DNA from: CAZOWW01 sp964583765
GTDB lineage: Bacteria; Actinomycetota; Actinomycetes; Actinomycetales; Kineosporiaceae
Assembly (NCBI GenBank): GCA_964583765.1
Contig: CAZOWW010000011.1
Span: 11,074-75,073 of the forward strand
Reading direction: 5' to 3'
DNA length: 64,000 nucleotides
Part shown: positions 62,229 to 64,000 of the stretch, piece by piece
Layout of the letters: each line of letters opens with the position of its first letter
How positions within the stretch are numbered: position 1 is the first letter of the stretch
Program-made: the position numbers and the translations under genes
Notes under the pieces: model-generated
Database searches by the model: none
Told to the model about the DNA's origin: nothing
Seen by the model: the letters and a program-made list of their open reading frames with translations, nothing else

Positions 62229-63416
62229 TCAGGCGCCCGGCGTGGTGCCCTCGCTGACCGGGGCGAAGACGATGCCCGTGCAGGTCTGGTTCATGTGTCC
62301 GAGCCAGCTCTCGCCGTAGGTGTGGAAACCTGCGGTCGGCAGATCGGCCAGGAGCTCCAGCCAGGCCTGGTGCAGTCCGTCGGCGTCCATCTGCAGGCGC
62401 CGGAGGATGCAGTTGAACAGGACCGCCCCGCCCGCGGCCCCACCGAGGTCGGCGCGGACGCCGTCCAGCGCGGTGCGCATACCCGCGATGAGGTCGGTGT
62501 TCTCCATGACGCTCAGCGGCATGCCCTCGGGGATCTGGCAGAAGAAGCGCAGACCGCCGTCCGGCAGTACCTCGCGAGGACTGCGCACCCACGGGTCGTC
62601 CCCGACCATCACCCCCCACGGGTGACGCATGAAGACCTGCGAGTCCAGTTCCTCGGGCGGGATGCCGACGGCTTCGGCATAGGCCTGGAGCACAGGGCGG
62701 CCGTCCACCTCGTGGACCACGCGCTGGGTGACGTCCGCGCGCGTCACCGTGAAGTGGTGCGGTCCGGGCCGCAGGCTGCACGTCTTGAGGATGACGAACG
62801 GGACGCGTGCCTCGAGGACGACGAAGACCGCACCGTGGTCGCTCTCCCGTCCGTTGCAGAAGACGCGGGTGCGGGTGAACTCCAGACCGTCGCCCGAGGA
62901 GCCGCCGACGAAGGACAGCGACGGGGCGTGGAAACCGAGCCGCTGGTTGACCAGTTCCTCGTCCCCGTGCATGCCGTCGACCATCAGCAGACCGATGTGG
63001 GTACTGGGTGACAGATCGCGGAGTTTGCTGCCCAGCCCGGACTCCAGGCGGGCGATCGCGGCGTCGACGCCGTCCGAGGTGCCCTGGCGGAAGCCGGCGA
63101 TCTCCGCAGCCGCGTTCGTGATCACCTCGCCCGACAGTGCGAGTGCGACGGTACCGCCCTGACCGGCGTGGGTCTCGGTGAACTCACCCGCGGTCGTGCA
63201 GCCGACCACCTGGGCGGACGGCCAGCGCTCGGAGAGCAGTCCGGTGATCTTGGCGCCGTCGGCGTCGTGGTGGAAGAACGTCAGCACGAGGCGGGGGTCG
63301 CAGTCCTCGCCGAACTGAGCCACCAGGTCCTCGACGATCTCCCGGGACTGCGTGGCCGCGGTGTGGGCGCTGCGGAATCCGCGCGCTGCGGCGGTGTTCG
63401 TGGTGGATCCGCTCAT
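62229..63416 (-). CDS. FIST-domain sensor protein
   Basis: 395 residues: FIST N domain (VVGCTTAGEFTETHAG, SFVGGSSGDGLEF) and FIST C domain (SVMENTDLIAGMRTALDGV, CILRRLQMDADGL, HMNQTCTGIVFAP). FIST proteins are predicted small-molecule, perhaps amino acid, sensors in signalling. The ATG shares a base with the upstream small ORF's stop (TGATG), so it is coupled. No kinase or cyclase partner next to it. Confidence 0.9.
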   Translation of the reverse strand: MSGSTTNTAAARGFRSAHTAATQSREIVEDLVAQFGEDCDPRLVLTFFHHDADGAKITGLLSERWPSAQVVGCTTAGEFTETHAGQGGTVALALSGEVITNAAAEIAGFRQGTSDGVDAAIARLESGLGSKLRDLSPSTHIGLLMVDGMHGDEELVNQRLGFHAPSLSFVGGSSGDGLEFTRTRVFCNGRESDHGAVFVVLEARVPFVILKTCSLRPGPHHFTVTRADVTQRVVHEVDGRPVLQAYAEAVGIPPEELDSQVFMRHPWGVMVGDDPWVRSPREVLPDGGLRFFCQIPEGMPLSVMENTDLIAGMRTALDGVRADLGGAAGGAVLFNCILRRLQMDADGLHQAWLELLADLPTAGFHTYGESWLGHMNQTCTGIVFAPVSEGTTPGA

Positions 63417-63607
63417 CAGACCGTCACTCCCAGATCGGTCAACGCCTTGCGTACCTGCTGGACTCGGGCAGGATCACTGTCGTGTTCCGGCTTGGGATCC
63501 TTGAGGCTCACGCCGGTGGCGACCATCACCCGCATGCTCAACATCACCAACTCCCCGGATCCACGAGAGGCCACCACGGCGTCCCGGATCTCTGAGATCT
63601 TGCGCAT
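63416..63607 (-). CDS. Small protein upstream of FIST, unknown
   Basis: 63 residues (RKISEIRDAVVASRGSGELV ... ARVQQVRKALTDLGVTV), helix-rich. GAGG 7 nt before the ATG at 63605-63607. Its stop overlaps the FIST ATG by 1 nt, so the two are likely partners. No family recognised. Confidence 0.6.
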   Translation of the reverse strand: MRKISEIRDAVVASRGSGELVMLSMRVMVATGVSLKDPKPEHDSDPARVQQVRKALTDLGVTV

Positions 63608-63914
63608 TGCAGACCTCAACCCCTTGCCTCGATATCTCGTGGGAAACCCCGATCCTTCTTCGGTTCCGGTCCCAGGACGGTTGAGCGGCGAATGACGTCC
63701 GCCAGGTCACACCGGCGGGGTGGCCCGAGGTCGAGCCCCCGACGTGGTTATGCGCGTGCCTGTCCGTGCGTCTCCTACGCATGTGGGCGAAGGCGTCGGG
63801 CGCAGGTGGGTGAGGGCCTCGGGTCCCGCTGGGCTGCGCGTGCCGCACGTGGTGTGGCCGGGCCCTGGTCCCGTTCCGGTGGTGGACAGCCTTGCCGGTG
63901 GCGCAGCCATGCCC

Positions 63915-63959
63915 GTGGGCAGTCGTTTCGGTGGTGGGCAGTCACGTCGGTGGGCAGTC
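63915..63959. repeat. GTGGGCAGTC, three spaced copies
   Basis: Copies at 63915-63924, 63934-63943 and 63950-63959, with G/T-rich spacers. In the 393-bp region 63608-64000, where no gene is supported. Confidence 0.6.
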
Positions 63960-64000
63960 AGGTTGGTGGAGGGTCGTCGCCGAGATGCGGTCGGGCCCGA

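Noticed and set aside
1..64000. tRNA, rRNA, prophage or insertion sequence
   Set aside because: No cloverleaf-like or rRNA sequence, no transposase or integrase motifs and no terminal inverted repeats were recognised.

Overview
The window is 64 kb of very GC-rich actinobacterial chromosome. Evidence for Actinomycetota: the sigR-rsrA pair followed by a 24-codon bL37 gene, nickel superoxide dismutase with its SodX protease, the fused 2-oxoglutarate enzyme Kgd, a DUF6104 gene beside it, GuaB1, GTG starts and many 4-nt stop/start overlaps. A PilT-like ATPase, a chemoreceptor, GGDEF/EAL signalling, a CBM2 esterase and a GH3 sugar operon suggest a motile, plant-polymer-using soil actinomycete, possibly Kineosporiaceae- or Cellulomonas-like. 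That placement is inference. No rRNA, tRNA, prophage, insertion sequence or CRISPR array was seen.

Layout. 1-6.2 kb: truncated FtsX-like permease, rsgA, aroA, a frameshifted SRAP gene, the sigR-rsrA thiol-stress switch with its own-type promoter, and bL37. 6.5-16.3 kb: PilT-like ATPase, glycosyltransferase with DUF2334 deacetylase, a multidrug-type permease, sodN/sodX, an ECF sigma factor with a membrane partner, DUF4234, an SGNH hydrolase and DUF6104. 16.4-25.6 kb: kgd, an ABC exporter pair, guaB1 and a VanY-type peptidase. 25.6-29 kb: ArsR, then a cytosolic MgtE_N/CBS protein, then an unusual NRAMP, probably a magnesium or divalent-metal module. 29-40.4 kb: GT-C transferases, a TetR/MFS pair, a zinc ribbon protein, an XRE-cupin regulator, a STAS/HATPase partner-switch pair and a novel membrane protein. 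40.7-50.8 kb: GH3 glycosidase, sugar ABC importer, LacI repressor and a LacI-type ligand domain fused to GGDEF-EAL. 50.9-64 kb: a MazEF-like pair, a polysaccharide deacetylase, a chemoreceptor, two SGNH enzymes, a decayed kinase-GGDEF gene, an MFS/TetR operon and a FIST sensor with a small partner.

Three themes stand out. First, sugar sensing seems wired to c-di-GMP next to a glycoside operon. Second, MgtE's cytosolic Mg sensor parts are co-translated with an NRAMP lacking the usual metal-binding signatures. Third, at least fourteen intergenic gaps carry their own private tandem repeat (about 19-42 bp units, 2-6 copies, different sequence at each locus), and similar repeats sit in flexible coding segments. 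Three loci (SRAP, kinase-GGDEF, pentapeptide relic) read as if single-base frameshifts had occurred. They could be true decay or sequencing error.
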